Below are positions 46,157 to 57,599 of a DNA stretch of 64,000 nucleotides, piece by piece. Where the stretch lies: assembly GCA_029204225.1 (NCBI GenBank), contig CM055106.1:34136361-34200360 (forward strand), in the 5' to 3' direction. A program made the translations under genes and the position numbers. The notes under the pieces are model-generated. The model was not told the DNA's origin. It did no database searches and was given only the letters and a program-made list of their open reading frames with translations. Position 1 is the stretch's first letter. Every line of letters starts with the position of its first letter. Source of the DNA: Diphasiastrum complanatum. Its lineage: Eukaryota; Streptophyta; Lycopodiopsida; Lycopodiales; Lycopodiaceae.

Positions 46157-46936
46157 CCCTGGCAATGGCGCCACTTGTAGGGTCGTACATATAGCGTAAA
46201 CAGCCCTCCGCTTGTCAATAAGAGTTAGATCCACTAGGTTAGGTCTCTAACTATGTTTAGTTGACTACTTTTAGTTGCTTTTCTAATCCAAACTAATACT
46301 AACCCCCAATCCCTACGCTAAGCACACAACCCATCATCATTAGTAGTGAAAGAGAGGGAAGAAGAAGAAGATAGAGGGAGGTAGCTCATTAGCTAATGCT
46401 TAAATCTAATGGAGAAACATTAAGAAACAATAACCATGGAAATAGCAAAGCATAGAAAAATAGGAACCTTCAACAAAAGCATTAGATAACAAAGCAATAA
46501 CACATGAGAATGCTTGAATCCACAAAGTGGTAGAGTTTCCTCCTCTCAATTAGCATGTAAAATGGAGTACAAGAGGTGTCTTTTTATTCTTGGGGAGGCC
46601 CTTGCCCCTTTGCTTCTATTGGCTACTTCACTGAGGGAAGGATTGAAATCCAAGCCCTTCAAAATAAACACAACTAGATCATTGGTGCACAAGGAAGCAC
46701 ACTCCACCTACCACCACTTTGACTTTGACTATTACTGAGAAATTAAACAAAACTTAATCAACTTAGACTTTGGGCCCTTTACATTGATTTATTTACATGG
46801 CCCAAGTTTATTTTATTCCATAAAACAATATTTTACATATGTTCATTGGGCTATGGGCTAACGGGATGCCAGAGCCCTCGCACCTAATTTTCCATTTTCA
46901 GCCATGTTTATTTATTTACAGAAAATACCCTCAACA
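46157..46936 (-). repeat. Gypsy 5' LTR with TGGCGCC-type PBS (minus)
   Basis: On the minus strand, CCCTACAAG is followed by TGGCGCCATTGCCAGGGATA (about 46174-46155), a good match to the TGGCGCC PBS typical of Athila/Tat-type gypsy elements, which is complementary to tRNA-Asp-like ends. The LTR would run to 46936, where the minus strand starts TGTTGAGGGTATTTTC, giving about 757 bp. The interior beyond the PBS is cut off by the copia LTR end at 45891. Confidence 0.65.
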
Positions 46937-47059
46937 AAGTATCTCTATTGTCACACACTCTGTAGAAATACACAAGTTATCAAATAGTCTATAGAAAGAC
47001 ATGGAAATTGCAAGCAGGTATCATCAACAATTGTCAACCTACTATCGAAGCCACTGAAT

Positions 47060-47071
47060 CGACAATTGTCG
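47060..47071. other. 12-bp perfect palindrome
   Basis: CGACAATTGTCG, set in a stretch (47030-47170) full of related words such as atcgaa, tatcgaag, caattgtc and actatcaa. It lies between two LTRs. Function unknown. Confidence 0.5.
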
Positions 47072-47213
47072 CTAATCGAATCAACAATCGTTGAACCTAT
47101 TGTCGAAGCTATTTTTGAGTCACCTATCAACTATCAATTTGACTATTGACTGTCGATTCAACTATCTACTTTCACAATCCCATGATTTTCGTAGACAATG
47201 TCGATGAGCAAAC

Positions 47214-47783
47214 TGTGAAAGATTTCAACTAGTTTAGTCTAGTTTAGTCACATTTTGGTAAATTGTCAATAAGAGGCCAAAACTCATTTTAGACTTAGAG
47301 ATGAACTTTTTGAAGTTATATTAGTTTAAAATACAATCAATAAACACTTTTTGAAAGTGTGGGAAAGTTGGTAGTCGAGTTTGAGAGAGATTCAAATTTG
47401 AATGTTGGGTACATTGAATCTAGACCCAAAAATAGTAGGGTTTACATTTTGGAGGGAAAGCCAAGTGGCCAAATAGGGTTTGGACACTCTATAAAAGGAT
47501 GTAACTCGTGGAGAGACACATATTCTCTCTTCTCTCTCTCATTTCATCATTATACATGGTCCTCTTTGGGTTCTACTACTCATTGGTGCACTCTCATGAT
47601 TTTATCTTGCAATCTTGTGTGTAGAATGCTCATATTTTGTTATTTATGGTTCCACATGTGTGAAATATAGTAGGGTACTGTAATTGAATGGAAAACAACT
47701 ATATTTTATGTTTTGATTCATGTTTGATCAGTATCTCTTAGAGTTTGCATCTCATTTTGTATGTAGATGCTGATTTTTCTACA
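47214..47783 (+). repeat. Copia 5' LTR, same family as elements B and C
   Basis: TGTGAAAGATTTCAACTAG...GATTTTTCTACA, 570 bp. A decayed PBS (tggtaggattgt) starts at 47785, one base after its end, and gag follows. It carries tataaaagg (47490-47498), a TATA-like box, and agagacacatattctctcttctc downstream of it. Confidence 0.82.
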
Positions 47784-47831
47784 TTGGTAGGATTGTTGGT
47801 TTGCTCCTTTTTGTAACCAAAGTTTAGGGAC

Positions 47832-48900
47832 ATGGATTGGATCTTGAATGATCTGAAATCATTCACACAAACCATTTTCAAATGGAAACTCAAGAATGGC
47901 AAGGCTTTCATCTTAATCACCCTTAACATATCAAACACACAGATTCGCCACATCAGACAATCTTCGAAAGAAGCTTGGGACATTCTAAGCACACTTTACA
48001 AAGTGAGGGACATCACTTCAAAACTATGTCTAAAGAGAAATTTCTTTTCACTTAGAATGTCAGAAGTTGATTCCATTCAGAATCATATAAATCAATTCAA
48101 AAATCTATTTGAGTAGATGGAGCCATAGGTTTAGTGAGGGATGTTGTCATGACCTTATTGTCTAGCATGCCATCCTCATATGAAAATTGGGTGATGACAG
48201 TCATTTCTGACTCACTCAGAACTTTCTTTGTCTAGATTCATAACCATGTTGTCGCAGGAGGAGATTCGAAAGAATGGTGCATCTTTGTCTCCATGGAAGA
48301 CTCACAAGCTCTATTCTCCAAGAAAGGCTCAAAGAAGCAACAAAAGAAGAAGAAGACAGTCAAACAACTCAACATGAATCAGAAATAGTCATTGAAGCAA
48401 AGCCTGAATCAACAATTTTTTTTTGAACAAAAGGAAGATGTCCTATAAATATTGAAAAAGAAAAAATCATGAGATTGAAGGTTGCCAAATCTTCAAGTTC
48501 AACAACAACAACAACAACAACAACAAAAAGCTAAAGCAGCAAGCCGATGCAAGGACTGAATCAAAGTAGAACCATGAAGATCACGATGAGCAAAACGCAT
48601 TTATGGTGAGCCATCACCATGTTGATCAACATGAAGAATGATTTTTTGATTCTGGAGCGATGCAGCACATGACAAGCCATCAAGAATAGTTTATTCACTA
48701 TTCAACCTACAGTGTGAAGAACCTGGTTCACCTTAGAGACAACGATTCACACATGATCAAAGGTGAAGATACTGTTAGATTGAATTTTCAACATGGAAAA
48801 TTAAAGTTCATACCAAAAGTATTGTGTTTTGAATCTGACGACAAATCTATTGTCTATCAGCTAAATTACTGATTTAGGATATAAGGTAGAGTTTGAATCA
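47832..48900 (+). pseudogene. Copia Gag and protease, decayed
   Basis: The frame 47832-48116 has the Gag core (WDILSTLYKVRDITSKLCL, VDSIQNHINQFKNLFE). After stops, traces of the Gag C-terminus follow, with a (CAA)n tract at 48499-48526 encoding poly-Asn where the zinc knuckle would be. The protease region near 48645-48700 reads FDSGAMQHMTSHQE, retaining the D-S-G triplet, followed by DSHMIKGEDTVRLNF. It is broken by many stops. Confidence 0.8.
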
Positions 48901-49666
48901 GATTCATGCAAAATTCTTGATAAAATGAAAAAAGTCCTAATTTTCCCTTGACTCAGGTGCTAGTTTCTTTTTTGAAACAGACAATATATCATCTTTGTGC
49001 TTGTTGATTTTTGCATCTATTGTCGTAATTGCTTCATCAGGTATCACATCCCAGCTGATCACCTGATTATAGCATTGTTTAACTTGTAGTTTTTTTTTGG
49101 CAGTAGCTTTATCGCCCACATTTTGGGGTCCACTCTTACAACACGGTTAGCCAGTGTAATCTCTCTAGTTCCCCAATTTTGAATGACTTGAGCTACCCGC
49201 AACTATGGTTGCCTTAGCAAAATACGATACATGGTAGGAGTATCCAACAAATCCATAACTACAAATGTGATGACAAAATACGATACACCGTAGGAGTATC
49301 CAACAAATCCAGAACTACAAATCTGATGACAAAATGCACACCAGCTATAGGAACCGATACTTCTTCTACCATTCTTCTTGGGCACACAGTTGATTGATCA
49401 GCCAGCTTTATGAAAAAAGAAGTAGGCTTTAGCTTAGGCAAACCCCATTTTTCATACAATCTGATGGATTTGAGGTTAACATCCGATCTACCATATATTA
49501 CTACAACTTCTTCTTTGAACATCTTATGTGCAGCAGGAGGCATAATATTACCCTCCTCACTTTCCCATGCGGCTTCCATATTTAATACATTATTGGTTAC
49601 TTCAAATGTTGCACAGTATATGTGAGAAATATCAACTAGTTTAGTCATTTTTAGTTCATTTGGCAA
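48901..49666 (-). pseudogene. Ty3-gypsy protease region, decayed
   Basis: Minus frame 49666-49259: VVIYGRSDVNLKSIRLYEKW (the catalytic D-S-G triplet has become GRSD-like), KPTSFFIKLADQSTVCPR, VVLDLLDTPTVYRIL. These match the protease of Athila/Tat-type gypsy elements in order. The last part is repeated in a second frame (49385-49203) because of a local duplication, and further pieces (IQNWGTREITLANRVVRVDP) run to about 49100. Together with the TGGCGCC PBS LTR at 46.2 kb on the same strand, it may belong to the same lineage. Confidence 0.72.
49217..49331. repeat. Tandem duplication inside the protease remnant
   Basis: aaaatacgatacatggtagg... (49217) and aaaatacgatacaccgtagg... (49275) are two adjacent copies of about 58 bp sharing agtatccaacaaatcca and actacaaat(g/c)tgatgac. 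They duplicate the VLDLLDTPTVYRIL segment of the protein. Confidence 0.75.
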
Positions 49667-49835
49667 TTTAGGCCAATATGCATCTTAAACTTAAAGATAA
49701 ACATTTTGAAGTTATTTTAGTCTAAGTTTATTTGAATTACCACTTTTAGAAAGTGTGAAAAAAGGAAGTAGGTCAAGTTTGGAAAGATTCAAATATCAAT
49801 GTTTGATACATTGAATCTAGTCTATCACTAGAGGA
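49621..49835 (+). repeat. Truncated copia LTR (same family as elements B and C)
   Basis: Begins TGTGAGAAATATCAACTAG, follows the family through aggccaatatgcat and ggaaagattcaaat, and stops matching after ttgaatctagtct. It is the 5' half only and abuts the protease remnant. Confidence 0.7.
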
Positions 49836-50136
49836 GTTTCGAGCACCAAAAGGGCATTTTGTCAAGATGTCGTTTTTGACTTTTCAACCATTCGACGTCT
49901 AATTGGCCCAATTATATATTTACACCTGTGAAATACTGTAATGTTGTTTGCCGATCGAATTTTTTTTGGAACTTTTTGGTCATATTTTTTTACAGTTCAA
50001 AACTCCCGCCGGGCATGGGCAGAGTCCTGACTTGTGATTGGATCGTAATTGCTGCTCGTGAGTGCCCGGGACTTAACACTTGTGGTTAAAGTAATCTATT
50101 TTGATCTAACCATAGTTAACGAAAGACCGCCAACAT

Positions 50137-50313
50137 ATGGCTTCCGGAAGCCGTAGACCACGAAGCAATATTGTCTCAATTTCTGTTTGTAATGAAAAAG
50201 ACTCTGATGGCTCTTGGATACCACGCGTATCTATAGAAAATTTCACTAGGTTCTCATGCATCCCTCATCAAGAGGTGTTTTTGGTAAAAGAGAAAATCAA
50301 ATATGGATTATAG
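50137..50313 (+). CDS. Short unrecognised ORF, possible first exon
   Basis: ATG at 50137 opens a 58-codon frame (MASGSRRPRSNIVSISVCNE...EVFLVKEKIKYGL) ending at TAG 50311. The composition, with basic N-terminus and mixed polar residues, looks protein-like, and the region is not retrotransposon-like. No splice donor was confirmed. It may be the start of an old host gene continuing in the next ORF. Confidence 0.25.
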   Translation: MASGSRRPRSNIVSISVCNEKDSDGSWIPRVSIENFTRFSCIPHQEVFLVKEKIKYGL

Positions 50314-50860
50314 GAGCTTTTGAAAAGGGAGAATTCTAGACTTCAAAGTTTCACCTAGTGGTCGATCCATTTCAGAGGTCTTGGTTCAACATGTCTACAT
50401 GCATAAGGAAATTAGAGTGGAAGGTGTAAGTTCAAATGATAGACTCAAATGAAATTGTAAGTTTTGGAAAATTTTTGACTTTGAGTTTTTAATCAATCAT
50501 TTAGATGTGTATCTAAGTATTTAAATGATATATAGTTTCATGGGTTTTTGCATATTTGTATCCATCAAGCATAATCAAATAGCAACCTATACAATCCCTT
50601 GTCAAAATCATGGATGTTATTCATTCTGATATTGGTCTTCTGCAATACAAGAACCACTCCATGAGATCACTTTTGGATTCTTGTATTTTCTCCTATGATT
50701 CATCTTATACACCATCTAATTTAGATGGAAGATTAGAGATGATATCATTACCCTCTTTCTCAAGTGAAGAATGGATTGTACCATAGCAAGGAGCTTTCGA
50801 TCAAGGTGTTTTATGGACAAAACTGTATGAAATGTAGCACAGGTTAAAAAAAACAATAGA

Positions 50861-51283
50861 TTGCACTGGTTTCTACCTTTTGCAATGTTTGTAGATTTTT
50901 TTGTTGCATTTAATATTCGTAGAACAATGACAATGTTTATTTGTAGTGATTTAACAAACGATATGTTATCAAGCCTCCTAGATGATCAATGGGATAAAAA
51001 GAGTAATGGCAATATCGAGTGCATAGTTAATAGATCGTCAATGAAATTTAGATATCTTATAGAAAAACAAATGCTTTCTTTAGCATTTTATTATAGAAGA
51101 TGGTTCAAAGTTTTCAATGAATGGAAAGCATTGGATCAGGATATTATAGTAAATCATCAAGATCACATTGAAATCCAAGTGAAGCAAAATGATTCCGAGG
51201 TGGAGAAAGATTGGACACTCGATCACATTCGATCAAAGCTTATCTTGCTGCAATATGATATTCTTGAGCACTTTTGTTTTTGA
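50861..51283 (+). CDS. Unrecognised 140-codon ORF
   Basis: An open frame with a hydrophobic start (WFLPFAMFVDFFVAFN), then a polar part (SSLLDDQWDKKSNGNIECIV, AFYYRRWFKVFNEWKALDQD) and a C-terminus (WTLDHIRSKLILLQYDILEH). No motif recognised, and no retroelement signature. It could be an exon of a decayed host gene spanning about 50.1-53 kb. Confidence 0.3.
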   Translation: MHWFLPFAMFVDFFVAFNIRRTMTMFICSDLTNDMLSSLLDDQWDKKSNGNIECIVNRSSMKFRYLIEKQMLSLAFYYRRWFKVFNEWKALDQDIIVNHQDHIEIQVKQNDSEVEKDWTLDHIRSKLILLQYDILEHFCF

Positions 51284-51754
51284 GTCAATGAGAGATTGGT
51301 ATGTGTATGTGTTTTTTCTTTATTACACATTTGAAATGGCTTTCAATAGTTTTATTTAAACTAATTTCAGTGTTTTCAGTATTTTGCGATTGCATTTAAA
51401 ATAATCTCAATGTTGATTTTGTTTAACAAGTTTCTTTGATATACATGTAAGACCAAGACAAGAAAATCGCATACAGTGCAAGGATTTAAATAGAAGTGTA
51501 GAAATTGTCAAAACCGCATAAACATTGGAATGGTACACGTGCAACAATGTACCTTTCAAAAAAAGCAATACAAAACTGTCTCAAATGACTTCAAGATTTC
51601 ATCGAACAAATAGTATTCAGTATTTTGCAAAATGTATATTGTTCTTAAAATCGAAATAAAATATTCATGACTTTCAATAATAGCCCACTTTTTGTTTGCC
51701 TATCTGTCCTATGCATCATCATGTGATGATATCTTTCTATATATTTGTATTTTA

Positions 51755-51896
51755 TATCAGCAAGTGTTGGAGAACATATCTCAATATTTACATCTCAATC
51801 ATAAGGGCCTGAGGCAGATCCTCAAGCAGTACAACTTCACTATCCACAGAAGGGGTAGCTTCATCCACGGCACCTTAATGCTTGTAGGGCCTTGAA
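51755..51896 (+). CDS. Short ORF with weak SPX-like stretch
   Basis: The frame reads YLHLNHKGLRQILKQYNFTI, which resembles the part of SPX domains where a Leu-Asn-x-x-Gly/Ala helix is followed by a Lys-Ile-Leu-Lys motif. The rest of the domain is not found nearby, so this is only a hint. A pyrimidine-containing cag lies just before the matching part (about 51762), so it could be an exon. Confidence 0.2.
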
Positions 51897-53868
51897 GACG
51901 ATAGTAGGATTTGCAACATTCTGTGTCGGAACTGATAAATAGCATTTGTACGTTGGGAAATTTACCTCACATATATTAGCATTTGGAGTTTACATCATAT
52001 ACCAATCCAAGAATGATTTAACATTCCAGATGGAAAACCATCTACAGTTGAAAGCATTGTCTTGTTGCGAAGACTAAAAGATTACAACGAAAAATTGTTA
52101 AATTATAATTCAATATAATTTTAAACTCCATGCCATCATGTAAATAAAAACCGTGAAAAGATCTTTTTACCTTTGCATCAACAATCTCCATGTTGGTATT
52201 TACAATCAGCCCATCTAGCCTGAGCAATAGCTTCACCACCCTTTTGACATAGAGTTAACAATGAAATGGGTGCTATTTAATGAATTCATTTTCATGCACA
52301 TGGGTGTGTAGCTTCCAGTTGAATCCACTTTTAAATATATTACGTGCACGCCCCAATGTATGTTGCTAGCGCAAATGACAAGCAATGGATGATTAGAATC
52401 TATAAGAGTTTTCAAAAAACAAATCTTACAAAAAGAAATTATCTTATTTTGCACAATATGGAATAATGAATATCGATGCCTCCTTGCTTGTGTACCTGAA
52501 AGCCTTCTGGCATTGCTCTCTTAATGCAACAGATTCCAAAATAATGGAGATACAACACAAATCTCCTTGGTGATTGTATATGTGTATTTATGTACATAAT
52601 ATACACACCTAGCTTCAACGACTGTATTCGAGATATGGGAGGTCTTCTCCTTTAGCTCCTTACAATGCTGGTCTTTGATATGGATTTTAAAATTAATATC
52701 ATGATTTCATAAAACTTTTTGTATTGAATGGTGTAAGTTTTGTTCTAGAGCTTGAGGGCACGAAAAAGAATGCTGGCCCTGCCTTAACAACCTTTCAGGC
52801 TACTCATGATGCATATCTTGTAATATACAATCAAAGAAGTATAGAAGTCCTTCCTAATACAGAGGAAGGTGAAATAATAGGACATGAGATTGTTGCCTAT
52901 ACAGCTCTTGATATTGATATAAGAAATAAAGAAAAACTTACTAAATAGGATTTCAAATGTACATAAACGTGTATATATTACCATCCAAAAAACGAGATAC
53001 AATCTTACATGTAAACAACACATTTATGAGATTTTTATTGATATCAATATAGATTGTTACAATCAAGTTGTGTCCATAGTACAATAATGCATTGCAATTT
53101 TCTAGATTGATAAAAAACAAGATTCTTGTTTTCATCTTCAATAACGATAATGGATGTGTATTTTCTGATGATAAGTCTCATTGTTCTTCCATTAGTTGGA
53201 TATTTTTGCCAATATATCTACATTTGATCTCGAGGTCATGTCTTTTATGTACCTGCATGAATTTTACACAAATCATGTTACATTTAGTATAGATATTATA
53301 CGAGCGATTTTTGAAAGAAACTATTCATAAAGAATAGAGTGTATAGAGTTACTTACGAGTTTACCATTGCAAATGAATCTAAAGTTTGAAGGTATATCAT
53401 ATTGTAGGAGCAATAGTTCTTGCCTGATGTAATTTAGGCTCCAATCTTCTTCCACCCCAACACATGTCAAAAGTACATCATTGTATATTATTTCTATATT
53501 TTTTCATTCAGAATGTTCACTGGCTTCTAAGTCTTGATCGAGTGGCATCCATTTACTTTTGATATTTTTCCATCTTTGATAATGGAAGCATAAGCTCAAC
53601 ATTTGCTTTTCTATTTGATAACGAAAGCACATGGAAGACATGTAATTCTGCATTCTATATTTCCATCTGATTTTTTGTCCCAACCTTCATCTATAAATTC
53701 AGATAATAAACTATCTGATAAATTTTTTCATACAAACATCGTTGGGATTTTGTGTGCATTGACACTTGAAAAGAAATCCACAAATATATCCAAAGAAATT
53801 AACCAACTTAATAAGACTATTTGGTATCTCGTGCTTATCTTTAATGAATTTCTTACATTTCTCTCTCA
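51897..53868. other. AT-rich, no recognised gene
   Basis: The frame 52724-52948 (GVSFVLELEGTKKNAGPALT...) is protein-like but unrecognised. No retrotransposon domain and no clear splice structure were found. Confidence 0.4.
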
Positions 53869-53894
53869 AACACACACACACACACACACACACA
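53869..53894. repeat. (CA)n microsatellite
   Basis: About 13 CA units in ctctctcaaacaca...cacaaag. Confidence 0.95.
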
Positions 53895-54435
53895 AAGTTT
53901 AACAAGATTCAATCCCAACAATCAGCAAATCCAAATAACATAAAGATTCAAAGAAAACATGAGAGATCAAACAAGGACATTCAAATGCAATTTGGTAGAA
54001 TCCCCACCTTCTTGATTGAATATAAAAAATGAATTACAAATAATCCCTATTTATAGTGATTTTTAGGGCACTTGGCCTCAAAGCCTATTGACCAATTCCC
54101 CCCTCCCTCATTATTTGAATTTGATTTTGAGGGGAAACACCTTTTATTCACTAACTTGATTAATTGGCCCCGTGACATTTCATTCATGCAATTTGGCCTA
54201 AAGTTCTTCTATTAACTTCTAATTAATCCAATAACTATGTGATCATCAGTTTGGACTTACACACAAAGGGTGCCAAATCCCTCTCACTTCTTTACTAGAA
54301 ATTGTATAAGACATACACATGGGTCCCACCAAATCCCCAACACACATCAAGAACCTAACATGTAGTGTCGAACTAATGGTGTTGACCACCAATTCAAAGA
54401 GCAAGGTGATGTTGTATGCAACCTCGAGCAGCAGT

Positions 54436-55228
54436 TAGTTTTCAAACAGGTCATCATTGGAATATGAGGTGTTCAAAGGTGATAGCATGAGCAATGAAAA
54501 TATTATATTTTCCTGGACTAAGGCTTCAAAAGTATTCATGATCAAGTATGGATACTACATCCTTGGAGAAAAATCAAGATTAGATTATGGAGCAACAACA
54601 TCAAGATTTGACTATAAAGTGCATAACTATGGATTATTCTTCAATGCAGCTGAATGACATTGGACAAATTTGAATGAGAATTCGATCAAATTTGAAGAAT
54701 TCTACTTTGGACAACAATACATCTACTCTTGTCTCTCAACATACATCCAATTTGCACTACCAACATCAGCTATTTTGTATGGAGTAGTCCTATATGATCG
54801 ACAATTTATATCTAAAAAAGTTCATGGATCAATCATAGTTTTATTAATCAGGGTGATTAAACAACATGGATTGTTAAATACAATGGAAGAGCTAGATGTA
54901 ATTCAAAGATGTGTGTCTAAAGAAATTGGGTGAATCATCCAAGAAGTGGCATGATGTTGAGGAAGCATACAAAAGAGGATATTGTGATTTGGTTATCAAA
55001 AATCAATATGGTGTTTCATCCATCTCTTTCAGCCATCTTTTCTTCTTATTGGAAAAGCAAGTTGTAGAGTAAAGCTATCAAATGGGTTCATTTCAGACAA
55101 CCTTGGATCTATAACTATGGAGCAAGTTGTTGGACATGACATCTTCTTCAGGACACTTAAATGGAGCATTCAAGTTCATCAAATGAGTGTATTCATTTTT
55201 TAGGACAAAAATGCTTAAGTAGGGGGAG
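54436..55228 (+). mobile_element. 3' internal part of a coding-poor LTR element (left copy)
   Basis: Ends with the purine tract aagtagggggag directly before the LTR at 55229. Its last 200 bp match the end of the next internal region: ggaaaagcaagttg(t/c)aga, aaccttggatct(a/)taactatggagcaagttg, atggagcattcaa. Frames 54457-54657 and 54670-54933 are open but show no gag or pol motif. No 5' LTR is seen on its left. Confidence 0.6.
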
Positions 55229-55717
55229 TGTCACGTACTTTTAGTACATTTATGTTAGAAATGCACTATAATATCCAGTGTAAACTTTGATCTTTAGGAC
55301 CTTTGAAGTACTTTAATAAGAATAATAGGCCAATAAGGGCCCAATGTATACTAAATAATAACAAGGACTAACTATCCTTCAAGATAGCTATGTTTAGTTA
55401 GGCTAGAGCATTGTCTATAAGTAGGCAAGAGACACCATTTTGAGAATCTTTTGGCTCATTTACGATGGCGAGCTCTAAGCTTTCTCTTTATAAATGTGAA
55501 CTTTGAGATTTTGATTGCTAGGTCTCATGTGCCCAATCTACATGAATCCATGCCCTACTCCATGCTTATGATCATCTTCTCATCTTTAATGCAATTCTAT
55601 GAAGATCTTCTTGTCTTTTGGTTTCTATGGGTATGCTATCTTGATTGTTTTGTACTTTTCGTGTTTCTACCTATAATCCCTTTTTTATTGATATTTGCTT
55701 GGATTTGGCACCTGACA
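55229..55717 (+). repeat. LTR, left copy of a tandem pair
   Basis: TGTCACGTACTTTTAG...CACCTGACA, 489 bp, followed five bases later by a PBS-like TGGTATCATAGCTGG at 55723. Because it is also preceded by a polypurine tract and internal sequence, it serves as both 3' LTR of the left unit and 5' LTR of the right unit. It contains gtctataagtaggc, a TATA-like region. Confidence 0.85.
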
Positions 55718-55722
55718 TTTCT

Positions 55723-56768
55723 TGGTATCATAGCTGGTGTATCTACGGATATATACCAGAAGAGTTGGAAAATGACATTATCTAACATAAAATTTGATGT
55801 TTACACTATAGAATATGTATCGAACAAGGATGTGAAGCTACAACAAAGTTCTCAACACACTAGAGTGCACTATGCAGATATGGAAACTGCTAGAACTAAG
55901 ATGAATAAGGGATGAAAGAGATAAATGGCTTAAGAAAATGATGATGTGGTTATAGAAATTGAAGAATCAAAATAATCTATAGTTCAATTGGGAGAACTTT
56001 TAATCTAGGAATGTAGGAAACTAAATCAAGTGATTGTGATGATTTATCATCAACATCAACAAAAGATGAATTGGAAGTGCAAAATGATGATAAAGATAAT
56101 TCTTCATCAACATCATCACTGAATGAATTGGAAGCGCAAAGTGATGAAGAAGAATGATTATCAACAATGGAAAAGCCTGTTTAGCAAATGGATCAGCCAA
56201 CTTCATCAATAGCTCTTGATTTTTTATTGAATTCACAAGAAATGACTAATCAACATCTATATAGTGACCTGGTGTGTACACAAGATTGAAAACATCAATG
56301 TACTTCCTAATTTGAATCAAGCAAGGAAATTCCAAATGTGAGTACAGTGTCTATGCAAGGACATTGAAAATCGATTGAGGATAACAAAGACAATATGGAG
56401 AATTATGAGGAGAATATTTTTGTTTGCTCAAAGGCCAATTTAGATAATGAAGTTGTCAATGAGACAAATTACTCAAGTAACCCGTTTTCCTTGAGATCAC
56501 AAGAATTATTGCATCACACTCCACCAGAAGACTTGTCTAAAACTTCTTGCGAAGTGGAATTAATATACAACAATAAAACTGATCTATATGAATGTTTTGC
56601 ATTTAATGGAAAAGCAAGTTGCAGACTAAAGCTATCAGATGAATTCAATTCAAACAACCTTGGATCTACAACTATGGAGCAAGTTGCTTGACATCTTCTT
56701 ATGGAGCATTCAAATTCATTGAATGAGCGTCTTTATTTTTTAGGATGAAAATGTTTAAGTAGGGGGAG
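55723..56768 (+). mobile_element. Internal region of a coding-poor, non-autonomous LTR element
   Basis: About 1.05 kb between two LTRs, starting with the PBS-like TGGTATCATAGC and ending with aagtagggggag. Frames here (for example 56395-56691) show no gag, protease, integrase or RT motifs. It therefore behaves like a LARD/TRIM-type element needing proteins supplied in trans. Confidence 0.75.
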
Positions 56769-57298
56769 TGTCATGTACTTTTAGTCTTATCAACGTATTA
56801 GAATATCCAATGTAAGCTTTGTAGGTCCAAAAGGGGCTATTAGCCTTAATAACAAGGCGGTTCCCTCCTCGAGCCTTTCAAAGTAGTTAGTAAGGATAAT
56901 AGGCCAATAGTGGCCCAATGTAGACTAAATAATACTTAACAAGGGCTAACTATCCCTCAAGATAGTTATGTTTAGTTAACTTAGAGCATTGTCTATAAGT
57001 AGGCAAAAGACACCATTTTGAGAATCTTTTGGCTCATTTGCAAAGGAGAGCACTAAGCTTCCTCTTTGTGAATGTGAGCTTTGGGATTTCCATTGCTTGA
57101 TCTCATGTGCCCAATCTACATGAATCCATGCCCTTCCAATCTTTTGTAATCATCTTTTGATTACAAGTGGCATTCTTTGAAGATCTTCATATCTTTTGCT
57201 TCTTATGGATATGTTATCTTGAATGCCCTTGTACTTCTTTCACTCTAAGCTTTAATTTCATTGTTATTGCCATTTTCTTGGATTTGGCACATGTGACA
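56769..57298 (+). repeat. LTR, right copy of the tandem pair
   Basis: TGTCATGTACTTTTAG...CACATGTGACA, 530 bp. It matches the left LTR in order (aataggccaata, aactatcc(t/c)tcaagatag, gagcattgtctataagtagg, acaccattttgagaatctttt) and has an extra segment near 56815-56880 containing aacaaggcggttccctcctcg. Confidence 0.85.
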
Positions 57299-57576
57299 TC
57301 ATTTTAAATTTTTATATATGGTAGTTGGATCCGTCAAGCTTGTCTACAATGATACCAGCCTTACCTTGAGAATCCATGTGGAACTTAGTCTTTGTGATAG
57401 TGATAACTATTAGTGACTTAAGAATGAAGTAGAATCTAGTGCTATTGTTATAACAAGACAACAATTATTCTATTGATAGAATTAGGTTCTGAAGGAAGCT
57501 TTTGATATCAAGCAATGCTCCAAGACCATGTTGGTATCAGATGTTGGGATCAGAGAACAGAATCAGATAACTTGTG

Positions 57577-57588
57577 GCTCTGATACCA
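57577..57588 (-). other. Primer-binding site (minus strand), tRNA-Met type
   Basis: gctctgatacca on + reads TGGTATCAGAGC on the minus strand, preceded there by ctccaaca, a proper LTR end at 57589. The LTR would extend to the right of 57589; its start could not be fixed. A second, related ttggtatcagatgttggg lies in the opposite sense at 57530. Confidence 0.6.
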
Positions 57589-57599
57589 TGTTGGAGAAA

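Noticed and set aside
51755-51896. SPX domain gene
   Set aside because: Only about 20 residues resemble the domain; the N-terminal helix and the Lys-rich core are not found nearby.
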